DNA of 64,000 bases, taken from contig NC_012878.2 in NCBI RefSeq assembly GCF_000003195.3, forward strand, positions 15,927,262 through 15,991,261, read 5' to 3'. This DNA comes from Sorghum bicolor (lineage: Eukaryota; Streptophyta; Magnoliopsida; Poales; Poaceae). This document shows, piece after piece, positions 42,786 to 54,146 of the stretch. The notes under the pieces were generated by a model. That model was not told where the DNA came from. It saw nothing but the letters and a program-made list of their open reading frames with translations, and ran no database searches. Each line of letters starts with the position of its first letter. Position 1 is the first letter of the stretch. The translations under genes and the position numbers were made by a program.

Positions 42786-44993
42786 CTAGGGCGTCCGCTT
42801 CGCGACGGGAGAGGTCTGGGCCTCCTCGTCCGTAGGACTGGCGTCCTTCGAAGACCCGTCGCCGCCGGACCCATCACTTATAGTGATAGGACCCCCCTCA
42901 ACCCCAGATCGTGGAGGCTCGGGGGCTCCCTCCTGCTCTTGGGGGTGAGGCGCCTCGACCCGCTTCGGCGACGGTGGAGCGGACGGACGAGGTGGGGCGC
43001 TCTCGGTACCAGTCGATGGTCGAGGGTCGGAGGAGCCTATAAAACACACAAAAGCAAAGGTCAGTCATCACGATGATCGACGTAAGAGCAACATAACTCC
43101 CATAACGACGGGAACAAGCCGCTGACCTGAACCTTTGGGTGCCACTCCTAGTTTAAGCCTTTTGGCCATTGAAGGCTGGGCCTGCTCGAGCATCCGCTTC
43201 AACCTGAAGAGAGAAGAACGGGCGTGAGAGAGGCCGTAACACGAGAGAACGCAAAAATATAGGAAGATGAGAAACTTAGCGTCGAAGACTTTACTCCACA
43301 GGGAGAACGGCCCGTCTGCCGGTACCTCGACCGGCAGGCCTCGAACCGCCCCGCGTCGAGACTCCAAGCCCCTCACGAACGGGCGCAGGCCTCGGCTCAG
43401 CATCTCCCGCCTAGCGAGCACCAGGGCTAGCGCTCCTGCGGCCTATTTCCCCCTTGTCGAAGGCCACGGCACGGCCACAGGTCAACGGGCCCGTCGCCTG
43501 GGGCTTAGCCCGGTCGCCCGCCTTTGGAGCAGGGGGAGGTTGGGGGCGCGGGACGGCCCGACTCTGCGCAGGCGCGGGAGGGGTATCAGCACGGGAGCGG
43601 CGAGAGGACGACTCCCTCTGTTGCCTTTCAAGAGACCCGCTTGGCCCCTCTTTTGGTGCTCCCATCCACGGGGCGTCGGCATCGCCTCGAGGCGGGCCCT
43701 TGAGGATCCGGTCGAGGCGAGATGCCATCCCCTCGGAGTCGTCACTCTCGTCGTCGCCGCCGCTGCCATCCTCCTCCTCGGCGGACTCTTCCTCAGGCTC
43801 CCCCCTCTGTCTGGATTTCGATCGGCGTATCTCCAGCGCTTGGCGCTCGAGGTTCTTCTTCTTCTCATTCTTCCTCTTTAAGTCCATCGCGGATTTCTGC
43901 TTTTCCGTGGACTCTCGACGCTTATCACGATCGACCTTGTCCTCCTTTACCGGGGGCTTGGAAGATCGAACGTCGATTGAACCCTACGCGAGTGGAAATA
44001 AGTCTTAAGGAGGATCGAAGAAAATCTGGAATCGAAACCACGAGCGACAGAGGAACCTACCAGGTCGATTGACCCCTTGTCGGGCCTCATAGGGAAGCCA
44101 TCGACATGCTCCGGCTGGAAGTCGCCAGCAACGGTAGCCCTGACCCGGGCAGCGACCTCATCATCCGCTGGAGCCTCGTTAGACATCCGGCAAGCCTCGA
44201 GATCCCGGGACGAAACGCCGGGACCCATCTCGTCCATCCTCAACGGTCGAGACATCAGCGGGAGCACCCTCCAATGATGGACGACCGAGAGGACGAGAGC
44301 GGCTGTTAGGCCTTCCTCGCGTAGCGTCTTCAAAGCATCGTGGAGGGGGTCGAGCCGCGATTGGTGGACTTGGACGACGCCGTACGTCCAGTGGTCCGGG
44401 CGCTCCGAGATCAATCGGCCGGTGTAGACAGGAAGGAGGTCATCGTCGTTCCGTAAGTAGAACCACTGGGAGTCCCATCCGGCATGGTTCGAGGTCAATC
44501 CCATCGGGATGTACTCGCGCGGCCTCTCCGTCTTGCCGGTCTTCAACACCAGATTGAGGCACCCGGCCCGTACGGGTTTCCTCACGCCTGTGGTCTCAGT
44601 GGGGGTGTTGAAGAGCTCGCCCCTATAGAGGTGGAGCCACAGGTCCCAGTGGGGCATCATCCCCAGATAGCCCTCACACACCGCGGCAAAGACCGCCGCG
44701 GCGGTGATGGCGTTCGGCGAGAAGTGCTGGAGCTCCACCCCGTAGCGGTGGCAGAGCGCCCGCATGAAACAGCTCGGAGGAGAGCCCAAGCCGTGGTAGT
44801 GGAAATTGGCAAACGAAACCACGTAGCCCTTGGGTGGATTGGGCTCCCGGTGGTCCACCGCCGGCGCGATCCACTCCGGCCGCGACGACGACGTGCGGGG
44901 GCGTAGGAGTCCCTCCCTCTCAAGCTCCAACAGACGGCGCTCCGTCATCGACGACGGGCGACAGTCATCGGCGGCGACGAGTCTCACAGGCAT
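42786..44993 (-). pseudogene. D antisense spliced gene: putative gypsy-type transposon (Transposase_28-like) protein
   Basis: Four exons on the minus strand: 44993-44061, 43983-43276, 43203-43133, 43036-42786. Donors GTAGGT, GTTTCT and GTTCAG (or GTCAGC 6 bp on); acceptors GTAG, TCAG and ATAG. Phases fit at each junction apart from one frameshift inside exon 2 near 43430. Exon 1 resembles the plant family annotated 'putative gypsy type transposon': FANFHYHGLGSPPSCFMRAL, LQHFSPNAITAAAVFAAVCE, GYLGMMPHWDLWLHLY. Exon 2 adds a charged, helical, Glu/Ser-rich region (KNEKKKNLERQALEIRR); exon 4 an acidic Ser/Pro tail. The Met at 44993 is chosen because it begins MPVRLVAADD downstream of a TATA box. 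Role unknown. Confidence 0.65.
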
Positions 44994-45117
44994 TTTTGGG
45001 TGGAAGAAAGGCAAACTCGCTACTACTCGAGGGTGCGCGCGTGCGTGAGATGGCAAGGGAGCTGAGGCAAGAATGGAGGCAGAAGGCGGAAGGGAAAACG
45101 GCAGCAAGGCCATGGGA

Positions 45118-45125
45118 TATTTATA
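45118..45125 (-). promoter_or_regulatory. TATA box of the D antisense gene
   Basis: The minus strand reads CGCCTATAAATATCCC, about 125 bp upstream of the ATG at 44993. Same position and orientation logic as in B. Confidence 0.62.
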
Positions 45126-45361
45126 GGCGGCGACCCACCAACGGACAGATCCGACGAACACGGTAACTCTCCCCATAAATGCGCCACCTAACGGTCTTTT
45201 TCTTCCTCACAGACGGGACGCTACGAATTCTACGCCGATACAGTGTCGCAATGGCTCCTGCCTAAAAAGGCGCACCCAACGAGCAGAAAGGCGAACCGCC
45301 ACGGCCTCTTCCTTCCCTTGTAAGCTAAGGTACGCACTCGTTGCACCAAGAATCTTGAGAG
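45126..45361 (-). promoter_or_regulatory. Upstream region of the D antisense gene, cut by F
   Basis: No coding. It contains CCTAACGGTC at 45187-45196, which resembles the plant MSA (MYB3R-bound, G2/M) element core AACGG. B has TAACGGT twice in the equivalent place. The rest of D is displaced by F. Confidence 0.4.
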
Positions 45362-46164
45362 TGTTGACGGTTCTTAAGTATCAATTTTAATTATCAAATA
45401 AACAAGAGAAAGGACCAATATGCAAACAACACCTAGAATTAGGGTTTGATCTGACAGAATTCCACGAGTTTTGTTGTTTATCTATTTCTGCAGGGGGTTA
45501 TCAGGAAATAAGGAAGAAAGGCCCACATGTCGGGATTACATAGAGATATCAACGCACCGCACGATTTTACATCATCTAGAAGACTCCAGAAGCCACGAGA
45601 CCGAAGCGGAGGTGAAACAGGGCCAGGCCCAGGGCGCCCGCCCTGGTAGCCTGGGCACCCGCCCCCCTCTGGAGCCAGATCAGGACTCTCTTCGTTCGGG
45701 ATATTCCACCGACCTATTGGATTAAGAAAAACATAGTACCACCTCGCCTATCGACCCAAAAACGCATAGAAGGGGAGGACTATATAAGCAAGGCCCCCTG
45801 GCCCCTGGAGAAGACATGAAGAAATTATCATAGAGACTGAGGGATGCCCTCGAAGGAAAACCTCTTCTCTAATTAATATTTCTTTTTAGGCTTAGCAACC
45901 AATGTAAGGTAGAAATAGATCTTCTAGTTTCTACTAGATTGAGAGAGATAGAGTGGAGGTGTAGAGTGGAGAAAGCCCGGCCTGTCGGTGTCTACTCCAA
46001 GCTTGTACCTGCGGGATCAAGTTCTCCTAACCCGAAGCTTGCTCCTAGGATTCTTCAGTAATTCGACTTCTAAATTCTAGTAAGTTCTTGTTTTATTGTT
46101 CTTCTAGTTTATGAGTTTACTTTAATCTCTTCACGTAGAGTTTAGAGTAATCATTGCTCGCGTA
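45362..46164 (+). repeat. F 5' LTR, left piece
   Basis: It begins TGTTGACGGTTCTTAAG and matches the F 3' LTR at 60816 onward. The word pair GGGCGCCCGCCC (45632) and GGGCACCCGCCC (45653) lies 21 bp apart, and TATATAAG is at 45781-45788. The match stops near 46164, where reverse-complement E sequence starts. Confidence 0.85.
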
Positions 46165-46998
46165 GACCATGGGCTATCATCATTTTTTTAAATGGATACC
46201 GAGGTACCCCTAATTCTACTGCCGGACACTTGTCCATTTTTTCTGCGAGGTTGTCGAGCACTTGCTCTTTTTTATTTCCTCGAAATATTTCTACTTTTGC
46301 ATAGCCCATGCCTCTAATGCAATAATACTTCGGATTAGTGAATCTTTCTGAAATAATGTCTTGATCTTAGGAGCATGATAAATCTCTCAACAAGGGTCTA
46401 ACTCATCTTGAACAAACTCAATACAGAACAGATAGCTTTTATAATCATAATTAATATTTTCAGTTTTATCAGGCATATAAAACTGAGGATGGTAGCTAGA
46501 ATTTTGAATATTTTGAAATAAATTCTCCAAGCAACAATGATATCAAGAATAAGAAACACATACTCTACCATCACATATTCCATATTGACTTAAGTAACAC
46601 AGGGTTTTTAAAATGATTTTATAATAATTGCAAGTTTTCAGGAAATATCACAGATTGAGATTAATCATGATTAGAAATATGCATAATCCAGAATAAATGT
46701 ATGTATAAAGTAAAGTGTGCAGAGTGTGTACCTGAGTGGTGGAGTGGTGTGTTTGGCATGTCAAGGGATCTCCCCCATACTTGTTTTCTGCTTTCTTGCA
46801 CAAAAATAAAGTAGAGACACACAAGACATAATAATAATAGTAATACTCTTTGTTGATCTTGAGGCATTTATTACAAAAGACTAGTAACAAACTGGTAACA
46901 AACTGATGATAATAGCAAACTGATGACAATTGCAAACCTAAACCGAATTTAAAGATAGATAACTAAGATACATTGCCTCAAGGTCTAATCTAGATAAC
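46165..46998 (-). other. E 3' non-coding region (truncated)
   Basis: A/T-rich; it matches the reverse complement of about 59458-60363 in F. No gene is supported. A TAA/TTA microsatellite lies near 46828-46845, at the position of the F one (59620-59637). Confidence 0.6.
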
Positions 46999-47628
46999 TT
47001 AGCGGCGCTCTAATTCCTTGATCTTCTTGTTGGCACTGGCAAGATCCTGCCTAAGGCCTAGTATAATGGTGTTGTGGTTAGAGAGCTGTCTAGTGAGGGA
47101 ATTAATCGAGTACTGGAGGTCTATGATAACTCTATCTAGCCTGCGAACTTCCTCATCAATATCCATTATAGTCTTGCGATGCTTGGGAGGTGTCTCAAAA
47201 GCATTGAGAGAGTGCTTCGGGGCTGCCTTTGGAGGGATGAAACGGACTTTGGCTGCTCTAATCCCTTCAAAGTAAGGCCTTTCCTCCTCCGTAGTGTAGC
47301 GTACGCTGCTGATCTCGCCGCTCCGGTTGGTCTTGACTCCAACGACCCTCTCGTTGGGTCTAGGTGGAAGGATCCTTGTGCCGATTGGCACCTTGATAGT
47401 GGTCTTCGTCTTGGATGATGATCCTTTGAGGAGTAGGGGTTGTGGTGGTGCGGTGAGAACTGGTTGAGCATGGTAAGATTGGGCGGAGCTGCATTGGCGT
47501 AATGGCATGGCTTCTAGCTGTCGCTCTGTGTTGGCCGGGACGAGAGCACGGGTATCGGGGTCTTCCACAGGCTCCATGTTGAGGTTGAAGGGGACGACTT
47601 CCCAATCATCGTGGTACTTCTCAGCTAT
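46999..47628 (-). pseudogene. E accessory coiled-coil ORF, start codon lost
   Basis: Homologue of the 209-aa F ORF. The F start ATGGCC reads ATAGCT here (ATA at 47628-47626); the next Met, 17 codons in, gives 192 aa (47577-46999). The C-terminal coiled coil (RRLDRVIIDLQYSINSLTRQ) and the helix ending KKIKELERR are intact. A minus-strand TATA (47773-47766) and paired GC words (47917, 47938) lie upstream. Confidence 0.75.
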
Positions 47629-48058
47629 TGGAACAGTAAGAAACTAATAAAACTTTAATTGAAGTAGAGCTAATCAAGCTCTAATTGAAGGAGAGCTAAT
47701 CAAGCTCTAATTGAAGGAGAGAAAGCTTGGTGGCTTGGTGTTTGAAAACTGAGGTCAGGGGTCTGTTTATATAGGGGTCAAAAGGATGCCTCTATGGGTT
47801 GTTCGGGTTGCTCCCGTCGACGTGCGTGCGAAACATTCCATCCGAGGGATTATTCGGATCACCCTAAGTGCATTTTCCATAACAGAGAAAGTCGGGGCCG
47901 AGGGGGAACAGGGGCTGGGCGCCCGCCCACTTGATCTGGGCGCCCGCCCTCTCTCTGGCCCCTCTGTGGGCCCACTTCTCCAAGCGTGTTTCTAGATGCG
48001 AAATTATTTAGAAAACTATATATATGACCCAAAACCATCAGACCAAAAGTGTCGGGCT
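47629..48058 (-). promoter_or_regulatory. E accessory-gene promoter region
   Basis: No coding. The plus-strand words GGGCGCCCGCCC at 47917-47928 and 47938-47949 are 21 bp apart, about 144 bp upstream of the minus-strand TATA TATATAAA (47773-47766). It also has a short direct repeat of GGAGAGCTAATCAAGCTCTA in the leader (47660-47720). Confidence 0.6.
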
Positions 48059-51000
48059 CTAATTCTCCATGGGAAGGTAAAAATGGACTACGTCTATTTC
48101 TTCAAATTCCTCATTGGGCTCTAAAAATAATTTAAGACGTTGACCATTTACCTTGAATAACGTACCTTCGCTATTTTGAAGTGTGATAGCTCCGTGGGAT
48201 GATGAATTAATTACCTCTTGACTCTTTCTTTGTAGATCTTTGAATTGTGATATGCCTTCTCTCGCCATTCTTCTAATTCTGATAGTTGCATTCTTCTATA
48301 ATCTCCAGCAACATCTAGGTCCATATTCCATCTCTTTATGGCCCAGTGTGCTTTGAACTCTAGTTCAACAGGTAGATGGCAAGTCTTCCCGTACACCAAT
48401 TGGTATGGAGACATTCCAATTGGGGTCTTGTATGCTGTCCGGTATGCCCAGAGTGCATCGGGTAACTTGTCTTTCCACGCCGTTCCCATTTCATTTACTG
48501 TCTTCTGAAGAATATTCTTGATTTGTTTGTTGGAAGTCTCTGCTTGGCCACTTGTCTGAGGATGATAGGGGGTAGCGACGTTGTGACGGATTCCATGTCT
48601 TGATAGATATTGCTTGAAGCGTTTGTCGATGAAGTGTGCTCCTCCATCACTTATCACTACTCTGGGGACTCCAAATCTTGGAAATATAATTTCTTCAAAC
48701 ATCCTCTTTGAACTGACGTTGTCAGCATGCTTGCAAGGTAATGCCTCTACCCACTTGGAGACATAGTCAACTGCCACCAAGATGTACTCACACTTCTTTG
48801 ATGGAGGAAATGGACCCATGTAGTCTATTCCCCAGACATCAAAGAGCTCAATCTGAAGGATGTTGGTGAGTGGCATTGCATCACTTGTATTTATGTTTCC
48901 GTGTCTTTGACATGGCCCACATCTTCTGATATATTGCTTCGTGTCTTCATACATTGTAGGCCAGTAGAATCCACACTGCCAGATCTTTGAATGTGTACGG
49001 AATGCTCCATAGTGACCTCCATATGGTGATGAATGACATCTGTCGATGATCTTCCATCCTTCCTTAGTGGTCACACATCTCCTGAGTAAGCCATCAGAGC
49101 ATACTCGGAAGAGGTATGGCTCATCCCATATATGTGAACGACTTTCTTGAATAAGCTTCTTCTTGTTTGCTCCTGGTGGTACATACCCTGAAACCATAAA
49201 ATTAACAATATCCGCATACCAGGGGTCAGACCTGTTAATCCCGTAGAGCATGTCGTCCCAGAGTGAATCATTGATGGGGGTTTCCTGTGGACTCTTAAAA
49301 TACATTCTAGACAAGTGGTCAGCAACAAAATTTTCTACTCTTTTTTTATCTTTTATTTCTAAGTCCAATTCTTGGAGTAATAAGATCCATCTAATCAGGC
49401 GAGGTTTAGCATCTTTTTTAGTGAGCAAATATTTTACTGCAGCATGATAAGTGTAAACAATTATTTTAGCTCTAACTAAATAAGATCTAAATTTATCTAT
49501 GGCAAAGACAACAGCCAGAAGCTCTTTTTCAGTGGTTGCATAATTAAGTTGAGCTCCTGTCAAAGTTTTACTGCCATAAGCAATTGCATGATGCTTCTTA
49601 TCTTTAGTTTGTCCCAATACTGCCCCCACAGCATAATCACTAGCATCACACATAATTTCAAAAGGCAACGACCAATCTGGGGGTTGAATGATTGGTGCAG
49701 AGATGAGTGCTTTCTTTAATAAATTGAAAGATGTGAGACATGCATCATCAAATTCGAAAGGATCATCCTTGGCTAGCAAAAGAGTAAGTGGTCTAGCAAT
49801 AAATGAAAAATCTTTTATGAATCTACGATAAAAACCAGCATGGCCAAGAAAACTTCGAATTCCTTTTATATTCACAGGTGGAGGTAGTTGTTCCATCACT
49901 TCAATTTTAGCTTTGTCTACCTCAATTCCTCTTTCAGACACTAAGTGTCCTAGCACTATTCCTTCTCTAACCATAAAATGACATTTTTCCCAATTAAGGA
50001 TTAAGTGCTTTTCTTCACATCTTTGCAAAACCTTGTCTAAGTTTTCAGGACAACTATCAAAAGTTTTTCCATAAACAGAGAAATCATCCATGAAAACTTC
50101 CATAATCTCTTCAATCATATCAGAAAATATAGACATCATGCATCTTTGAAAAGAAGCTGGTGCATTACATAACCCAAAAGACATTCTACGGTAAGCATAA
50201 GTTCCATAAGGGCATGTAAAAGTGGTTTTGCTTTGATCATCAGGATGGATCGGGATTTGATGATACCCTGAATATCCATCTAAGAAACAAAAGAATGAAT
50301 GGTTTGCTAACCGCTCAAGCATCTCATCTATAAAAGGTAAAGGAAAGTGATCCTTTCTCGTGGCTTTGTTTAGTTTTCTATAGTCTATGCACATCCGCCA
50401 TCCTGTGACGGTGCGTTGCGGAATTAGCTCGTTCTTTTCATTCATAATAACAGTCATGCCTCCCTTTTTAGGCACAACTTGCACTGGGCTTACCCACTCA
50501 CTGTGCGGCACAGGATATATAATCCCTGCATGCAGCAACTTTATAACTTCCTTTTTAACTACCTCTCTCATAGTGTTGTTAAGTCTACGTTGGGGTTCTC
50601 GAGAGGGTGTAACAGAAGGATCTGTTGGAATACGATGGGTACAAATCATAGGACTGATTCCTGTAAGATCTTGAAGTGAGTAGCCGAAAACTGAGTGATG
50701 TTTCTCAAGAATGGTCATTACTCGCAGAGTTTGATCCTGAGTGAGTTTGTCGCTAATGATCACAGGGAACTCTGGATTATTGTTTAGGAAAGCATAGGTA
50801 AGACCGGGTGGTAAAGTTTTAAGCTCTATGGGAGGTCTAGGTGTTTCTGCAAACTCATCTAAGGGTTCAGGCTCGGAAGGTTCGTCTTCTTCTTCTGTGA
50901 AGAAAGGAGTTTCATCTTCTAAGTCTGGTTCATCTAAAAGCTCTAGAGATGCAGCCTTTACTTCCTCCATAGGATCAGGCAAAAGATATGACTCGGCCTT

Positions 51001-52329
51001 ATTATTTAAAGAGTGTGAAATTATTATTGGGAATTTAAAGGTTTTTCCAAAACAAATGTGTAGCTTTCCAGTATGACCTTCATTAAGGTGTCTTCTAAAA
51101 GGTTGTCCTATCAACAGGTCGAAGTCCCATGTATCAAAGATATAGAAGTTCAAATGAACCATGGAGCCTTCTATCGTAAGAGGTAGGACATTAATAATTC
51201 CAAGACTGGGGACTAACCGTCCCGAAGATTCCTTAATGACCTTTGTTGTGGGGGTTAAGACAAGATTTTTAAATAGTTTAAGTGCAAAGGATTCAGACAT
51301 AATGTTGATCCCCACAACAGGATTATAAAGAACATTAAATCGATCAGAATTATAAGCACAGCGTATAGTTATAGAGGGTGTGTCCAGACGGATCACATCA
51401 GATGAAAGCTCTGATTCCTCCAACCATTCGCTACTCATTACTGAGATAAGCTCTCTCAATTGATATTCACTTGGCAAATAAATGCTAAATTGGCCGTTTT
51501 GGGGTTTGTCAATAGAATGGTAGTTTGAAATATTTCCAAAATCGGCAAAAAGATCAGATTCTATATCCAGCATGAAGTCCGGTGGTGGAATTTCTTCCTC
51601 TTGTGGCTCAGAACTTGGGATAGCTAAAGTAGATGAAGAATTTGGCAGAGTGTCTACTTTGGCTTCGTAGGTTTCATCATGAAGGGTATTATCCATCTCA
51701 GCTTCTAGGATTCTATCTAGGATCACTCTTGCTTCATCAGCAGGGATGCGAAAGAAAGAACCTCTAGACATTGTGTGCAGCATTTGTTTGTGATTTTTCT
51801 GAAGACCTCGAAAAAAGTGAAATAAAAGAACAGGGTCTTCAAGATTAAGGTTTGGACCAGATTCTAAAAGATCAGAAAAACATTTCCAGGATTTTCCCAA
51901 AGTTTCATTATCTTTTTGTTTAAAAGATAGGACTTCGAGTCTAAGGTCGGCTATACGGTCAAGGGAATAGAAATCTACACAAAAGTTGGCTCGTAAAACT
52001 CCCCATTCACCTTGTTGTTGACTTACCTTCTGACTGTACCATTGTCAAGCTTCTCCCCTTAGAGAAAAAGGAAAAAGCTTCCAACGTAAAGTCTTATCAG
52101 AAATGCCTTCAATGCGAAGACAATCACATGTTTGCTCAAAATCTCTAATATAAAGGTAAGGGTTTTCGTCTTCCTTTCCCGAAAAAGATAGGTTTTGAAT
52201 CATGGCAATCAACCTAGAACTTAACTTATACTGGGATGTTTGGATAGGCTGTGATGATTCCCATGGTAAAAGGTCAGTTGCTAAAGGGATTGCAGATTCA
52301 TGGATCGATTTAGAATTTTGGTTTTCCAT
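48059..52329 (-). pseudogene. E gag-pol polyprotein
   Basis: One frame from ATG 52329 to 48211, broken only by TGA at 52047-52045 (F has AGA there). Gag (LRWKLFPFSLRGEA) is followed by a protease-like fold ([19 protein letters not shown]) that lacks the catalytic Asp: YNPVVG replaces D-T-G. RT is Athila-type with [11 protein letters not shown]. RNase H starts [14 protein letters not shown], but the motif YTDHAA of F reads YTYHAA, losing a catalytic Asp. Integrase has HHCC ([10 protein letters not shown] ... CGPCQRH), [18 protein letters not shown] and [11 protein letters not shown] 124-bp deletion at AGGT microhomology (near 48214) removes the GPY/F module and shifts the frame; the C-terminal remnant lies at 48210-48059. 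Confidence 0.88.
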
Positions 52330-52429
52330 AAGGTAAGAGTAAAGAAAATAAATATAAAAGATAAGAAAAGATAAAAGTATAGATACAAGCTAATAGTAAG
52401 ACTCAGGTTATCTCAGCAACCGTCTTTCT

Positions 52430-52446
52430 CCCCAGCAACGGCGCCA
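52430..52446 (-). other. E primer binding site (tRNA-Asp type)
   Basis: The minus strand reads TGGCGCCGTTGCTGGGG, one mismatch to the tRNA-Asp complement, 8 nt from the LTR. Confidence 0.82.
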
Positions 52447-52454
52447 GAAATGCT

Positions 52455-53689
52455 TGTTGATATTTGGGAACGCAATAAGGAATTGATCCGCAAGCGCACG
52501 GATATCGGTGAGCACTTCACCCGGGAAATTATCCAGAGTATCGTATTTATTTTTTTTACCACTAGGAGAAAGAGTGCATCTGACTAACCGGTCCATTACT
52601 ACTAACCTTTAGGCACAAAGAATGTCTTTCGATGTGAGTGATAAATAGAGAAGACTGCAACCGTAGTCTCCTTCTAACCTTGGTAAGGATGATCTACTGT
52701 TCTAATGGGGAGGCTAACGGAATCTAGACACCACAAAGGATGTCCAACCCACACCTGTAAACCCTTTCCTTCCTGCTAACGAGATGTGATCTACAAAGGT
52801 AACTCGGAATTGTCACGTTCCTCACTACTACCACGGTCCAGCTAGTCAGGGAATATCTATGAGTACCCCAGCCTAAACACCACGTTTACGCCAGCAATGA
52901 TTACTCTAAACTCTACGCGAAGAGATTAAAGTAAACTCATAAACCATAAGAACAATAAAACAAGAACTTACTAGAATTTAGAAGTCGAATTACTGAAGAA
53001 TCCTAGGAGCAAGCTTCGGGTTAGGAGAACTTGATCCCGCAGGTACAAGCTTGGAGTAGACACCGACAGGCCGGGCTTCCTCCACTCTACACCTCCACTC
53101 TATCTCTCTCAATCTAGTAGAAACTAGAAGATCTATTTCTACCTTACATTGGTTGCTAAGCCTAAAAAGAAATATTAATTAGAGAAGAGGTTTTCCTTCG
53201 AGGGCACCCCTCAGTCTCTATGATAATTTCTTCATGTCTTCTCCAGGGGCCAGGGGGCCTTGCTTATATAGTCCTCCCCTTCTATGCGTTTTTGGGTCGA
53301 TAGGCGAGGTGGTACTATGTTTTTCTTGATCCAATAGGTCGGTGGAATATCCCGAACAAAGAGAGTCCTGATCTGGCTCCAGAGGGGGGCGGGTGCCCAG
53401 GCTACCAGGGCGGGCGCCCTGGGCCTGGCCCTGTTTCGCCTCCGCTTCGGTCTCGTGGCTTCTGGAGTCTTCTAGATGATGTAAAATCGTGCGGTGCGTT
53501 GATATCTCTATGTAATCCCGACATTTGGGCCTTTCTTCCTTATTTCCTGATAACCCCCTGTAGAAACAGATAAACAACAAAACTCGTGGAATTCTATCAG
53601 ATCAAACCCTAATTCTAGGTGTTGGTTGCATATTGGTCCTTTCTCTTGTTTATTTGATAATTAAAATTGATACTTAAGAACCATCAACA
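52455..53689 (-). repeat. E 5' LTR (1235 bp)
   Basis: Minus orientation, starting TGTTGATGGTTC (53689) and ending AATATCAACA (52455). GC word pair at 53387 and 53408 (21 bp apart); minus-strand TATATAAG near 53271-53264. The adjacent bases AGCAG (53690-53694) belong to the F LTR and may be half of a target duplication. Confidence 0.88.
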
Positions 53690-54012
53690 AGCAGGAAGGA
53701 TAGGGTTTATAGGTGCGGGTTGAACATCCTTTGTGGTGTCTACATTCCGTTAGCCTCCCCAATAGAACAGTAGATCATCCTTACCAAGGTTAGAAGGAGA
53801 CTACGGTTGCAGTCTTCTCTATTTATCACTCACATCGAGAACATTCTTTGTTGCCTAAAGGGTTAGTAGTAATAGACCGGTTAGTCAGATGCACTCTTTC
53901 TCCTAGTGGTAAAAAAATAAATACGATACTCTGGATAACCTCCCGGGTGAAGTACTCACCGATATCCGTGCTCTTGCGGATCAATTCCTTATTGCGTTCC
54001 CAAATATCAACA
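53690..54012 (+). repeat. F 5' LTR, right piece
   Basis: It continues the LTR from AGCAGGAAGG to AATATCAACA and matches the reverse complement of 52455-52776 in E. Confidence 0.87.
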
Positions 54013-54020
54013 AGCATTTC

Positions 54021-54037
54021 TGGCGCCGTTGCCGGGG
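54021..54037 (+). other. F primer binding site (tRNA-Asp)
   Basis: TGGCGCCGTTGCCGGGG, perfect complement of the plant tRNA-Asp 3' end, 8 nt after the LTR. Confidence 0.88.
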
Positions 54038-54146
54038 AGAAAGACGGTTTGCTGAGACAACCTAGAGTCTTACTACTAACTTGTATCTATACTTTTATCT
54101 TTTCTTATCTTTTATATTCTTTCTTTATTTTCTTTATTCTTACCTT

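Larger units (their letters stand above)
36135..45361 (+). mobile_element. Element D: Tat-lineage gypsy element, integrase lost, with an antisense gene
   Basis: 5' LTR (36135-37428), primer site, gag-protease, RT and dual RNase H, then an antisense spliced gene with its own TATA box. The 3' LTR is absent because F begins at 45362; it may resume beyond the window. Base composition is GC-rich with many CTCGAG words (about two dozen in 9.2 kb, where two or three are expected). The left flank GATAC (36130-36134) is a candidate target duplication. Confidence 0.85.
46165..53689 (-). mobile_element. Element E: Athila-type gypsy element, minus strand, 3' LTR lost
   Basis: On the minus strand: 5' LTR (53689-52455), primer site, gag-pol, accessory ORF, 3' non-coding. 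It ends abruptly at 46165 in sequence equal to F about 60363, so its 3' LTR and polypurine tract are gone. It is a separate family member, not a mirror duplication: proteins differ from F by several percent and each copy has private lesions. Confidence 0.82.

Noticed and set aside
42684..44008. Plus-strand ORFs of 130-204 aa in 42684-44008 and 44484-44906
   Set aside because: They are opposite the D antisense exons, low-complexity (Arg, Pro, Leu) and lack motifs. The minus-strand exons explain the sequence.
47018..47471. Overlapping ORFs opposite or out of frame with the E accessory gene (and 58851-59429 in F)
   Set aside because: They shadow the coiled-coil ORF. The same frames in E and F do not conserve their starts or ends.
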